From Kribbella steppae (lineage in GTDB: Bacteria; Actinomycetota; Actinomycetes; Propionibacteriales; Kribbellaceae), in the NCBI RefSeq assembly GCF_004342025.1, contig NZ_SLWN01000005.1, forward strand, positions 434,001-498,000: a stretch of DNA of 64,000 bases, in the 5' to 3' direction. Below the pieces are notes generated by a model, which was given only the letters and a program-made list of their open reading frames with translations, did not search any database and had not been told where the DNA came from. A program made the position numbers and the translations under genes. Shown here piece after piece: positions 33,086 to 41,988 of the stretch. Each line of letters begins with the position of its first letter. Position 1 is the stretch's first letter.

Positions 33086-33763
33086 TCAGGGTTGGGGTTG
33101 GAGGCCGTTGAGGATGCGGGTGAGGCCCCAGAGGAACTGTTCGGTGGTGAGGTCCTTCGCCATGGTACCGACCGCTTCTGTCGTGCGCGGGTAGGTCTTG
33201 GCGGAGATGATGTCGAGGGCGGCGCGCCGGTCGGTGACGCGGTCGGCTTCTGTCGGTGCAGTGTGGTGGTCGAGTTCGGCGACTTCGAGGGCGATGGCGC
33301 CGAAGATGTAGACCAGCAGCACGTACGAGGCACGAGCGGCGTCATCGGGTGTGGAGCCGGCGTCGGCGAGGACCTCGCTGAGGGACTCGCGCAAGGCCAG
33401 GGCGTTGGGTCCGTCCATGGGTCCGCCGAGGATGAGATGTACGGCGCCGGGGTGTGCGACGAGGTGCGTTCGGAGCTCGAGCCCGAGCGCCTCAACGCGC
33501 TGACGCCATGGCAGCCGACGGTCGACGAACCGGTCGTGGTTGACGTCGCCGAGGAATCGCTCGACCAGCGCCCGGAGCACCGCGGCCTTGCTGGGGAAGT
33601 AGGTGTACACGGCATTGGGTGCGATCCCGACCTGAGCGGCGATGCCCCGGATCGAGACCGCGGTCGCTCCGCCGGCGTCCAGCTGCGACAGGGCGGCATC
33701 GAGAATCGCGTGCTCTGTGACCGCCCGCGGCCGACCGGTTCGCCGGCCTATCGGTATCGCCAT
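33086..33763 (-). CDS. TetR-family transcriptional regulator
   Basis: 225 residues. The HTH is 'ISIRGIAAQVGIAPNAVYTYFPSKAAVLRAL' preceded by basic 'GRRTGRPR'; a TetR_C domain follows. It is divergent from a two-gene membrane-protein operon, with a long palindrome covering the operon promoter. Likely repressor of that operon. Confidence 0.9.
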   Translation of the reverse strand: MAIPIGRRTGRPRAVTEHAILDAALSQLDAGGATAVSIRGIAAQVGIAPNAVYTYFPSKAAVLRALVERFLGDVNHDRFVDRRLPWRQRVEALGLELRTHLVAHPGAVHLILGGPMDGPNALALRESLSEVLADAGSTPDDAARASYVLLVYIFGAIALEVAELDHHTAPTEADRVTDRRAALDIISAKTYPRTTEAVGTMAKDLTTEQFLWGLTRILNGLQPQP

Positions 33764-33782
33764 CGACGAGGACCTCCGCCCC

Positions 33783-33824
33783 TTGACTGTTTCTGTACAC
33801 CGTCCATATTATGTACGGAGTACA
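33783..33824 (+). promoter_or_regulatory. Promoter overlapped by a long imperfect palindrome (TetR operator)
   Basis: -35 TTGACT (33783-33788) and -10 TATTAT (33807-33812) have an 18-bp spacing. The palindrome 33794-33824 begins TGTACACCGT and ends ACGGAGTACA, with two mismatches between arms. The -10 sits in its centre, so a bound dimer would block transcription of the membrane-protein pair. Confidence 0.75.
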
Positions 33825-33950
33825 AAAAGGCCCGGTCACCGGGTCTCACCTTTGGCAGTCGGGGACGGGGCAGGACCACCGAGGGTCCGATCGTCCTGGG
33901 GACCTGGTGGGGGAAAACGCCGGTCCCGCTCGCTGAGGGGACTGTCCAGC

Positions 33951-34613
33951 ATGACAAAACTGGATGCATCACAGACGCACCAATCAAGCACCGACCTCAC
34001 CGCTTCCCGCGCACCACTTGCCCGGCTGGCAGGTCCGCTCGCCTTGGCCGCCGGATCCCTGATGGTCCTGGTCGAACTGGTGATCTTCCCGATCGTCGAT
34101 CGCGACGATCATGTGGGTACGTCGACCAACACCGTGTACCGGGTCAGCGGCGTGGTGTACTTCGTCGCCTTCTGTCTGCTGCTGCTCGCCGTGGTCGCGG
34201 CGTACGGATGGCAGGCTCGCAAGGCAGGCCGGTTCGGCGTCGTGGGCGTGATCGCCGCGATGGTGGGCACGATGTTCCTCGCCGGTGATCTGTGGTTCGA
34301 GACGTTCTACGTCACCTACGTCGCCGACATCGCACCTGAGGTTCTCGACGCCGATCCGTCAGGTCTGATCGTGATCGGCGCCGTTTCGAGCTACCTGCTG
34401 TTCGCGATCGGCTGGGCCTTGTTCGGCATCTCGAGCCTTCGGGCCGGTGTCTTCCCACGCGCCATCTGCGTAGCCATCGTGATCGGCGGACTGCTCGGCT
34501 TCCAGGCGTTGCTGCCGCCGTTCGGTATCCCGCTCGGATTGGCGATGATCTGGCTGGGCGTCTGGATGATCAGGACACCCGCACCGGCCGATGTCACGGA
34601 GGCCGTCTCATGA
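33951..34613 (+). CDS. Multi-pass membrane protein of unknown function
   Basis: 220 residues with about six hydrophobic helices and polar N-terminal ~25 residues. No motif allows a function. Translationally coupled (ATGA) to the next membrane protein; both are probably repressed by the divergent TetR. Confidence 0.7.
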   Translation: MTKLDASQTHQSSTDLTASRAPLARLAGPLALAAGSLMVLVELVIFPIVDRDDHVGTSTNTVYRVSGVVYFVAFCLLLLAVVAAYGWQARKAGRFGVVGVIAAMVGTMFLAGDLWFETFYVTYVADIAPEVLDADPSGLIVIGAVSSYLLFAIGWALFGISSLRAGVFPRAICVAIVIGGLLGFQALLPPFGIPLGLAMIWLGVWMIRTPAPADVTEAVS

Positions 34614-35386
34614 CCACGACCCCGGCTACCCCGATCCCCGCTCCTCCCACTGCACCGGTACGCCGCTCTTGGAGCGCCTGGCGCACGGTGCTGGTCATCA
34701 TCGGCTCCATGTTCGTCATGCTCGGCGGCAGCCTGATGATCGGCGGCGGGATCGGACTGTGGGCCCACGAGCAACGCGACGCCGACGGCTATCACACCGC
34801 CGGCCCCGAACGCATCACCACCGACACCTTCGCTTTGTCCGCTCCGGCACTCGACGTCAACATCGCCGGCCCCGATGCGATCTTTGCCAATGACCTGCTC
34901 GGCGACGTCCGGATCAGGATCGAGTCGAGGAACCCGCAGACACCGCTGTTCATCGGCGTCGGCCCGTCCGCCGACGTAGCCAGGTATCTCGACGGCGTGG
35001 GCCACACCGAGATCGCGGACCTCGACGTCGACCCGTTCAAGGTCACCTACGTGCCACGGCCGGGCGGTCAGCCAACAGCCGATCCCGCCGCGCAAACCTT
35101 CTGGGTTGCCTCGGACACCGGAACCGGCCCACGTACCCTCGGCTGGGACGTTGCCGACGGCAACTGGTCGGTCGTCGTCATGAACGCCGACGGATCACCG
35201 GGTGTCGACGCCGACGTCAGCGTCGGCGGCGAACTTCCGATCATCCAGCCCATCGCCATCGCCGCGTTGGTCGTGGGCGGCGTACTACTGATGATCGGAA
35301 TCGCGATCATCATTGTCACCGTTTCAACCCGGCGCAAGGACCGCCAACCGGTGCAGACCGCACCCGGCCACGTCCCGTCGCCATAG
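34610..35386 (+). CDS. Membrane protein with extracytoplasmic domain
   Basis: 258 residues: Pro/Thr-rich cytoplasmic start, TM helix ~26-50, a ~160-residue soluble domain rich in Asp/Val/Thr (beta-type), a C-terminal TM (~212-240) and a basic tail. Second gene of the TetR-controlled pair. Function unknown. Confidence 0.7.
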   Translation: MTTTPATPIPAPPTAPVRRSWSAWRTVLVIIGSMFVMLGGSLMIGGGIGLWAHEQRDADGYHTAGPERITTDTFALSAPALDVNIAGPDAIFANDLLGDVRIRIESRNPQTPLFIGVGPSADVARYLDGVGHTEIADLDVDPFKVTYVPRPGGQPTADPAAQTFWVASDTGTGPRTLGWDVADGNWSVVVMNADGSPGVDADVSVGGELPIIQPIAIAALVVGGVLLMIGIAIIIVTVSTRRKDRQPVQTAPGHVPSP

Positions 35387-35508
35387 ACGCTCCTGACTGG
35401 GTGGCCGACCCGCTTCGGCCACCCACCCGTTGCCCTCGGCAGGCCGTCGTACACAAGCGAACCGCGGCCTGCCCTGGATGACAACTGGCCGGCAGTCCGC
35501 TACACGAC

Positions 35509-36090
35509 CTACCGGTAGCCGCGTTTGAGCAGGTAGTTGGCTCCTGCCTCGAAGTCCTCGGGACTGAGCATTTCGAACCCGAAGGCGTCGGCGAGCCGGT
35601 TGGTCGTGTTGAAGGCGGCGCAGACCGCCAGCGCGTCCTGGACCTGCTCGGGTGAGACGCCGGTGGCCAGCACGTCCCGCATGTCCTCGGCGCCGACCTT
35701 CCCCTCCCGGGTCAGCTTGCCGAGCATCCGCAGAGTTGCCCGCAGCGGCTCTGCTACGGGGGCCGAGTCCAGGTCGGCCAGCGCCGCCGTTACCTGTGGC
35801 CCGTCCTGGTACGCCTGACTTGCGGTCGCGGTGTGCGCGCTGACGCAGAACGCGGACTCGTTCACCGTGGAGACGTACGCCGCCATCAGCTCCCGGTCGC
35901 CCACCGACCAGGCGGACGGCCCGCGCATCGCCTCGTGGGTGAACTCCTTGGCCCGGGTGCCGTAGAAATCGGGCCGGTAGAAGACCAGCTTGGCGGCGTC
36001 CGGTACCGGGTGCCGGGAGAACAGCCGGATGAGCCCGAACAGCAGTTTGGTCCCTGCGCCGTACCCGTTGTTGAGGATGTCAAGTCGCAC
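35509..36090 (-). CDS. Carboxymuconolactone decarboxylase/AhpD-family protein
   Basis: 193 residues from the GTG at 36090. The AhpD-like motif E-x-x-F-C-x3-H is present ('VNESAFCVSAHTAT'), giving the possible redox pair or general base. It overlaps the preceding small CMD-like gene by 11 bp. Likely a peroxidase-like or decarboxylase-fold oxidoreductase. Confidence 0.8.
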   Translation of the reverse strand: MRLDILNNGYGAGTKLLFGLIRLFSRHPVPDAAKLVFYRPDFYGTRAKEFTHEAMRGPSAWSVGDRELMAAYVSTVNESAFCVSAHTATASQAYQDGPQVTAALADLDSAPVAEPLRATLRMLGKLTREGKVGAEDMRDVLATGVSPEQVQDALAVCAAFNTTNRLADAFGFEMLSPEDFEAGANYLLKRGYR

Positions 36091-36415
36091 GATCCGGCCT
36101 CCCCTCGGCGGTCGCTTCGGCCAGGGCGGCCAGCCCCGCCTCATACAGCCGGGCGGACTGGCCGACCGCGGCGCAGACCACCAGCTCGAAAAGCTGATCC
36201 TCCGTGCAGCCCGACGCCTTCGCCGCAGCCAAGTCCTCGGCGGTGACCTGCGCCGGCCTGTCGGCGACCTTGCCGATCAGCGCGTCCAACGGCGGGGAGA
36301 GACCGTCGTTGCTGAAGGCCCGCGCTCGATCCTCCGCAGACGCTCTGCCCTCCCCGTTCAGCACGCGATCTACCAGGGCCAGGTGCGCTGCCCGCTTCTT
36401 GTCCTCGTCCGCCAC
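36080..36415 (-). CDS. Small carboxymuconolactone decarboxylase-like protein
   Basis: 111 residues from the GTG at 36415, with an excellent AAGGAGG 7 bp upstream. It is all helical with 'LFELVVCAAVGQSARLYEAGLAAL', matching the C-terminal half of CMD-domain proteins. It lacks the Cys-x3-His pair of its partner, so the two may form a heteromeric pair with one active site. Translationally coupled to the downstream gene. Confidence 0.7.
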   Translation of the reverse strand: MADEDKKRAAHLALVDRVLNGEGRASAEDRARAFSNDGLSPPLDALIGKVADRPAQVTAEDLAAAKASGCTEDQLFELVVCAAVGQSARLYEAGLAALAEATAEGRPDRAT

Positions 36416-36619
36416 GGCACCCTCCTTCGCAGTCTGGGCTTCTACCCTCATGTATACGACGATCGGCGTACCGCTGAACACGACACCCATCCAAGGAAGC
36501 CCAACCACAGATATGCACCCGCAGGCCGAGCAGATACGTTCCTGGCGGTTCGTCTGGTACATAGTCGTGCACATCGATCCACAGGTTCCGTGAGCAAACG
36601 TCCACCTAAGGAGAGATTC

Positions 36620-36985
36620 ATGCCGGGTTCGACAGGCGGCGTCCTCGTCCACATCAACCCGATCCTGAACGTCTCCGACCTCCAGGCCAGCATCACGTTC
36701 TACACAGAGGTCCTCGACTTCGAACTCCTGGACACCTTCGGAGATCCAGCCGACTTCGCCATCATCCGCTGGGACCAAGAGGAGATCTATCTCTGCGAGA
36801 ACGGCCAGGGACAACCCGGTACGTGGCTTGCGCTGTTCGTCAGCGAGCCTGCCGCGCTGTACGAGCACCTCGTCATCAATGACGCCAAGATCCTGATGCC
36901 CTACGCGGCCGACGGTGGCGAGTTCCGCGTCGCCGACCCAGACGGCCACGTGCTCCGAGTGTTTTCGGGCGCCCCAGAGGAGTAG
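36620..36985 (+). CDS. VOC-family protein (bleomycin-resistance-like fold)
   Basis: 121 residues: 'INPILNVSDLQASITFYTEVLDFELLDTFG' and 'FRVADPDGHVLRVF', a typical VOC pattern ending with the metal-site Asp/His region. AAGGAGAG precedes the ATG. Substrate unknown. Confidence 0.85.
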   Translation: MPGSTGGVLVHINPILNVSDLQASITFYTEVLDFELLDTFGDPADFAIIRWDQEEIYLCENGQGQPGTWLALFVSEPAALYEHLVINDAKILMPYAADGGEFRVADPDGHVLRVFSGAPEE

Positions 36986-37212
36986 CCGACCTGCTCGGGG
37001 CCAGCGATCAGGCGGCACGTCCAGCCTGTCGGTCCACCGTTGTCCACGGCGGTCCAGCACCTTGTTAGCAGGTTCGCCAGTTTTGGAAGTGCGGCCGGCC
37101 GCCTAGCGTGATCTCCACACCTGAAACCGATGTCCACAACACCCCCTGAGTGACCACCGACGGCCGGTGAGGGCACGATGCACGCCCCGGTCGTTCGAAC
37201 TCAGGGGACCAG

Positions 37213-37695
37213 TCACGGTGTCTTCGTTGGAAGTGACATCCACAATCGGACCTCATCGAAGACGAGACCATCGTGATCGTGGAAGCCGCCGGGCAGCTGC
37301 CCCCACACCTGGAACCCGAGACCGACGTACGCCTTCTCGGCATGAGTGCCGCCGCGACAGCTGACCTCAAGGATCGAGCAACCCCAGTCGCCGGCATGCC
37401 TGCTTGCAGCGTCCACGATCCTTCGAGCGAGCCCGGTCCCACGAGCGACGGGAAGAATGACAAAGCCGCCCAGTTCAGCCCGATGCCTGCACATCCGATG
37501 CTTCAGCCGCTTCACCGTGGTCATGCCGACAACTCCTCCGCCCTGCGCGACGGCGACGAGAAAGCGCGACTCGTCGCCGTGCTCCTCGTCGGTTGCCGAC
37601 ATGACCAGTTCGGCGGTCTCCTCAATGGTGAGCCCGCACAGCCGGTTTCGGTGAAGGCTCTCAATGTCGCTCTCACGAACGGGCCGGATCAACAT
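37213..37695 (-). CDS. GNAT-family N-acetyltransferase
   Basis: 160 residues with the acetyl-CoA loop 'LPVARGTGLARRIVDAA' and 'AEKAYVGLGFQVWG'. It is the last gene before the first tRNA-Thr fragment, so probably the chromosomal flank of the island. Confidence 0.82.
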   Translation of the reverse strand: MLIRPVRESDIESLHRNRLCGLTIEETAELVMSATDEEHGDESRFLVAVAQGGGVVGMTTVKRLKHRMCRHRAELGGFVILPVARGTGLARRIVDAASRHAGDWGCSILEVSCRGGTHAEKAYVGLGFQVWGQLPGGFHDHDGLVFDEVRLWMSLPTKTP

Positions 37696-37761
37696 TGCGC
37701 CGACGATAGTTGCGCTCCCCCAAGCGTGGCCAAGGACTTTCCCCCGGCAGCTGGGGGTTTG

Positions 37762-37809
37762 GGTGGAGTCACCTGTCGGAATCGAACCGGCGACCTTCTC
37801 ATTACGAGT
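37762..37809 (-). repeat. tRNA-Thr(CGT) 3'-half fragment (attachment-site copy, left)
   Basis: 48 bp match the 3' half of the intact tRNA-Thr at 57634-57709, from the CCA end through the anticodon loop, in the same orientation, with three substitutions (GTCACC for GCCGCC and one in the T-arm). Similarity stops abruptly inside the anticodon arm. The 'ctgggggtttgg' flank is also shared with the copy at 48.08 kb. This is the signature of site-specific integration into a tRNA gene. Confidence 0.85.
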
Positions 37810-38180
37810 CCGCTTCCGTGAGCGTCCACTCGCCGACGACCCCCGATCCTGAGCGCCAATTGTGCCCAGTGGTCGAGGGTCGTTGACGGCTGTTCAGGGC
37901 CGTCCGGGGCCTCTCGGGGGCCTCGCTGTCCGCGAGATTCAAAGTTGCCCCTGCCCTGTTCACCCCGATTTACCGGCTCATCGAAGTTACGTGAGGTTGC
38001 CGGTCGGTGTCCTGAGTGGATCCGTCGTGCGCAATCGGTGCTTACAGGACCTGCGCCGCCGGCTGTACGATCCTTCGACCACACTCGTCGCCAAGGACGC
38101 CGTCACAACGGTCGTGGGTCAGTTTCAGGTGAAATACTAGTCTCATCGAGCGGTCGACGATTTAGCCAGGGAAAGGCATT
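37810..38180. other. Left edge of island; no gene seen
   Basis: Open frames here have no family pattern. Some GC-rich direct words (gggcc/ggggcct) occur. Probably degraded integration-end sequence. Confidence 0.4.
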
Positions 38181-38846
38181 ATGAAGCTTCTCCTCACGGA
38201 CTCAGGCATCAAGAACCCGAGCATCCACGACGCGTTGGTCGACCTGCTGGGCAAACCGATTGCCGAGTGCAACGCTCTCTGCATTCCCACCGCGTTGTAC
38301 GCCCAGCCCGGCGGCGCTGGCCAGGCATGGAAGCTGATCAGCGGACAACAACCCCTCTGCCCCATGACCGAACTGGGTTGGAAGTCCCTGGGAGTGCTGG
38401 AGCTCACCGCGCTGCCCAGCATCGATGAAGAGGTCTGGGTTCCCCTGGTTCAGGAGACTGACGCCCTGCTGGTGGGAGGCGGCGATCCCATGTACCTGTG
38501 CTACTGGATGCGGCAATCCGGACTGGCAGACCTCTTGCCGTCGCTGCGCGCAGTCTACGTGGGATTGAGCGCCGGGAGCATGGTGATGACCCCCAGCATC
38601 GGGGAGAGGTTCGTTCGCTGGAGCCCGCCCGGTGGTGGCGACAAAACGCTGGGCATAGTCGATTTCTCGATGTTTCCGCACCTGGACTACCCGGGTTTCC
38701 TGGACAACACCATGGCCAGCGCCGAGAAATGGGCCGCCACCATGCCGGTGCGGGCGTACGCGACAGACGATCAGACCGCCCTCAAAGTGATCGATGGAAA
38801 CGTCGAAGTCGTCTCCGAGGGGCACTGGAAGCTGTTTACCCGCTAA
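38181..38846 (+). CDS. Peptidase E-like (family S51) protein
   Basis: 221 residues. The nucleophile motif is 'AVYVGLSAGSMVMTPSIG' (Ser) after 'DALLVGGGDPMYLCYWM', as in cyanophycinase/aspartyl dipeptidase S51 proteins. The class I glutamine-amidotransferase-like fold is expected. First cargo gene after the left attachment copy. Confidence 0.85.
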   Translation: MKLLLTDSGIKNPSIHDALVDLLGKPIAECNALCIPTALYAQPGGAGQAWKLISGQQPLCPMTELGWKSLGVLELTALPSIDEEVWVPLVQETDALLVGGGDPMYLCYWMRQSGLADLLPSLRAVYVGLSAGSMVMTPSIGERFVRWSPPGGGDKTLGIVDFSMFPHLDYPGFLDNTMASAEKWAATMPVRAYATDDQTALKVIDGNVEVVSEGHWKLFTR

Positions 38847-39181
38847 CGCCCGATGTCGCAGCGCATCTCCGCACCCCCCTCCGACCTATGCCGGCCGATT
38901 CAACCCCGTCATCCCGGAGTCGTGAGGCCCCGACCGGAGGCAATGTCGTTGGCTCTGGTGAAGAACTCGAAGGGCGGGCCCGGCCGGTGAACGGCCGGAG
39001 GCCGTATGCGCACGGCCGGGCCGCGCGCCGAAGGCGCGCCTTGATCCATAAAGCCAAACTCGGCAGAGACCCGTAGAGGTGTCCTGTCCTGTGACGGCTG
39101 ATGCTTGACAGTCGTGTGCCAGCTGATGGTTGTCATCGGCATGACCGCGCCATCCTATCTGCGGCATGTCAGGATGCTCCG
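38847..39181. repeat. Highly palindromic intergenic segment
   Basis: Contains adjacent GC-rich inverted repeats: ggccggtgaacggccgg, ggccgtatgcgcacggcc and ggcgcgccttgatc/gcgccgaaggcgcgcc between about 38975 and 39045. The 20-bp word tgtcatcggcatgaccgcgc at about 39128 recurs at 49614. No gene seen. Confidence 0.5.
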
Positions 39182-39403
39182 GTGACGGAGAACCGATTCG
39201 TGATTGGTCCGCGGTCGTCCGACGGCTCGTTCCGACTTTTGCGCATGCCGGACGGTCTGGCGCTGAGGGCTCGATCGTGGGATGACGTGTGGGCCCCATG
39301 CCCCGAGTTCAACGTCCCCTGGCGTGCCGTCAGTTTCAGTGACTTGCTCATCCGTCAGCAGGTGCTCGACGAGTGGGGAGATCACCCCGATATGCCGTCA
39401 TGA
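39182..39403 (+). CDS. Small hypothetical protein
   Basis: 73 residues from GTG 39182. The sequence is rich in Trp/Arg ('LRARSWDDVWAPCPEF') without a recognised family. It lies just after the word shared with 49.6 kb, which there precedes a NUDIX gene. Confidence 0.4.
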   Translation: MTENRFVIGPRSSDGSFRLLRMPDGLALRARSWDDVWAPCPEFNVPWRAVSFSDLLIRQQVLDEWGDHPDMPS

Positions 39404-39502
39404 CCGGCAACGCTCGCATCGCGGCATATCCGCGCAGCCCAACCAACCGCCCCACGCTGAAGCGGCTCCCGATGCCCGCTTAGGTCTGCCGCTCCGGCGT
39501 CG

Positions 39503-40033
39503 TCAATGAGTGGCTCCGTCGGTGAACTCATACACGACCCGTTTCGGAACGCCGAGCTCATCGACGAGGACCCTGAGCCGGTGTGCGCCTTCCCCGATCT
39601 CAGCAGGAAGTTCCTCGTCGTAGCCCGCGTCCGACAAGATGACCGCACCACTGGTGGTGACGAACTCATCGTCGTAGACACACACCATTTCGTCGGGCTG
39701 GTGTCCGACCCACACCTCCGCGACAGCCTCACCATCCACTGCGTGCAACCAGAAGGCGCCACGGCCCGCGCTCTCCTCGGCGTGAGCGAGCCTTACTATC
39801 TGCGGCAGTCGCCGATCGCCTCGACGAGCAGTGCCCACGGCCAGGAGATCGATCCCGTATCGCGACGCTGCGATACTCGCGACTGCATGCGTTGCTCGAT
39901 GCTCTCTGCTTGGGCCATGTCGAATCCGCTCACCACCGCGATCGCGCGCTCGTACGTCGGTCGCCCAACCCACATTCCGAGCCTGTGCTGCACGACGTCG
40001 ATATCTAACGGCCAGGTCAGTGGTCGAGTGTGA
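39503..40033 (-). pseudogene. Frame-disrupted hypothetical gene(s)
   Basis: Protein-like sequence is split between two minus-strand frames. The upstream part ('VVQHRLGMWVGRPTYERAIAVV' to a TAG at 39796) and the downstream part ('FWLHAVDGEAVAEVWVG' to the stop at 39503) meet without a good start codon. Either a single frameshift broke one gene or two overlapping genes lack an obvious second start. Family not recognised. Confidence 0.4.
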
Positions 40034-40109
40034 ACCTTGGTGCATCTCCCATGGCCCGGTTCTACACCGTCTAGGTCGTGCGGATCGCCTCAGTAGTGCC
40101 GGGTCGGTG

Positions 40110-40826
40110 TCAGGCGAACGCCTGCGGAACCTGGAATGACGCGTGGCAGCGTGGGCAGTTGGAACCGCCGAAGAGATAAGGCAATTTGGCGGCGATGGCA
40201 GTTCGCTGGTTGGTCTGTGCGAGCGCGAGCAGTCGGCCTTCAACCGTCGGTGCGGAGGGCTCGAGTGGCGTGACCGCCGTGGGTGCGAGCGAGGCGTCGG
40301 CAAAGCTGGCCACCCGGGGCATCGGGCTGTCGAGGTTCAGCAGCAGGTCTTCACCGCAAGACGGGCACTCAAGCAAAGCCTCGCCGTTCGCGAGGCAATC
40401 GAGGGTTCGCTGCCATATGCCTCCATCCTCGAAGGCCATGAGTGCTTGCAGTCCGTACACAAAGTCGGTGTCGTCCGATGCATGCCGCAGGTTCCGGGTG
40501 GCGACGGTGCGTAGGTCGGCCAGCTCATGCGCGTAGCGCTGGCGAACTACAGCTCTTTCCTCTGGCCCGTCGTTCGAGGCGATGATTGAAGCGGCCAGGT
40601 GCAAGGCGGCCACGTACCCACTCGGGTCGTGCTGCTCGCTCATCTGCGCCAGCGTGGGGAGCGCGGCGTAACTCGCACTGTAGACCGTGCCCTGGTGGCA
40701 CAGCCGCCCCCATAGTTCATCCCAGGGTCCGCCGTCGTCAGCACCCGCTGCCGCGGCCGTCGCAAGGAGAGCAGGCACATGCTCGGCGGATCCATACGCG
40801 TCTCGCAATGATGCCCACTCCATCAT
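40110..40826 (-). CDS. Hypothetical protein with two CxxC knuckles
   Basis: 238 residues from the ATG at 40826. The N-terminal half looks like helical HEAT-like repeats ('AALPTLAQMSEQ', 'ALHLAASIIAS'). The C-terminal half contains 'CPSCGEDLLLNL' and 'NCPRCHASFQVP', two CxxC pairs forming a likely zinc ribbon. Similar proteins are common as uncharacterised actinobacterial genes, sometimes near toxin-immunity loci; no function assigned. Confidence 0.6.
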   Translation of the reverse strand: MMEWASLRDAYGSAEHVPALLATAAAAGADDGGPWDELWGRLCHQGTVYSASYAALPTLAQMSEQHDPSGYVAALHLAASIIASNDGPEERAVVRQRYAHELADLRTVATRNLRHASDDTDFVYGLQALMAFEDGGIWQRTLDCLANGEALLECPSCGEDLLLNLDSPMPRVASFADASLAPTAVTPLEPSAPTVEGRLLALAQTNQRTAIAAKLPYLFGGSNCPRCHASFQVPQAFA

Positions 40827-40838
40827 GCCAGGATTCAA

Positions 40839-41070
40839 TCAGAGCCGAGCACACATCGGCAGCTCCGTGTGTTGCAGCCCGTCGTGTGGCGCGTCCCGCG
40901 TGGCAACAAGATGCAAATCTCTGGTCGACTGCTCGGCCTGTGGCTACCCTGCGTGGACTGAACGGGGCCGGCAGCAACCAAGTCGTGTGATCACCATGCA
41001 CGACGACAAATCCGGGCCGCGGCGCGAACTATCCTGACAGACATGAGCGATCGTCCGGCACGACAGTCTG
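40839..41070. other. Intergenic region containing the 81-bp island repeat
   Basis: No intact gene; it holds copy A of the repeat described at 40905-40985. Confidence 0.5.
40905..40985 (+). repeat. 81-bp dispersed repeat, copy A
   Basis: About 93% identical by eye to 54378-54458. Both begin AACAAGATGCAAATC and end with an aaccaa(g/a)tcg run. Copy B is the 3' part of an ORF; copy A stands alone, so it is a fragment of the same gene or element. One copy lies in each half of the island. Confidence 0.85.
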
Positions 41071-41628
41071 ATGCGGATGCCTAGAACCGTCTTCCTCTCC
41101 GGACCGGCCGGCTCCGGCAAGACGACCATTCTCCGATTGAGCCACGACGAGAAGCTCACCACCTGGGGCCGGACCGCAGCGATCGACACCGACCAACTGT
41201 TCCTCATGGTCGACCCCCACTGGGACCTCCCGTACGACGACGCCCGCACCGCACTCGTACTGCGCCAGTGTGTGTCGCTCGCGGAATCGTTCTTCGGGGC
41301 GGACTACGACAACGTCCTCATCGCGGGCAACACTATTCACGACTCCATCGACCTGAACCCGGTCATCCCAGACCTCCTGCGACTCGGCCGGGTCTTCCAC
41401 CTCTCCTTGGATCCCTCCAAAGAAGCAGTACTCCGGCGGACGGCCGACGACCCGGACCGATCACCGGCCCACCTCATGAACGACCTCCACCTCCTGCGAG
41501 CCAAGCGCTCTCCTTGGTCCGCACCCGTCGACAACTCGACCCTCACCCCGCTGGAAACGCTGCAGAAGATCGCTCACCTAGTCCAGTCGGGCGAGGGAGA
41601 GATCCGCGGCCCGCTGCCGGATTTCTAG
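41071..41628 (+). CDS. AAA/P-loop kinase-like protein
   Basis: 185 residues. Walker A is 'SGPAGSGKTTILRLS'. 'AIDTDQLFLMVDPHWD' and 'NVLIAGNTIHD' occupy the substrate and Walker B positions of zeta-toxin/chloramphenicol-phosphotransferase-like kinases. Substrate unknown. The 3' end overlaps the broken minus-strand MDMPI gene by 4 bp. Confidence 0.75.
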   Translation: MRMPRTVFLSGPAGSGKTTILRLSHDEKLTTWGRTAAIDTDQLFLMVDPHWDLPYDDARTALVLRQCVSLAESFFGADYDNVLIAGNTIHDSIDLNPVIPDLLRLGRVFHLSLDPSKEAVLRRTADDPDRSPAHLMNDLHLLRAKRSPWSAPVDNSTLTPLETLQKIAHLVQSGEGEIRGPLPDF

Positions 41629-41864
41629 ATGGCGACTGGGGCTCTGCGCCAAGCCCAGTCGATGACGGCAGGGAGGTCCGTGATGGTTGCGCGACCCGTT
41701 GCCCATTGGGCAAGGTCCAGGGGTCGACCTCGGGGAGGCGGGGCGGGCGACCGGGGAACAGCCGGACCACGACTCACTAACATACGTCCGGGCGGCGGAT
41801 CGAACGGCAGCCCAAGGCCAGCTGCGATGTCTCCGGCATGCACGAGTAATTCGATGCACCCCAT
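41625..41864 (-). pseudogene. Truncated, frameshifted maleylpyruvate isomerase/DinB-like gene
   Basis: The C-terminal MDMPI pattern ('HAGDIAAGLGLPFDPP', then 'RLFPGRP', then 'QWATGRATI' and a Trp-rich end) is spread over two or three minus-strand frames, and the N-terminal domain is absent. This is a clear relic and part of the decay seen across the island. Confidence 0.65.
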
Positions 41865-41988
41865 CCCCGCGAATCCCTCAGGATCCGCTATCCCGCTGCG
41901 TCGCTGCTCCTTACCGGCTCACCCTGCCGGCCACTAGGAAAGAACGATGCGGCCGGTTGGTGTGACCACCACCTGTTAGCGTGCGCGG

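Noticed and set aside
37810..38180. Functional gene next to the left attachment copy
   Set aside because: Available frames are Arg/Gly/Pro-rich without start context; nothing resembling an integrase, excisionase or replication protein.
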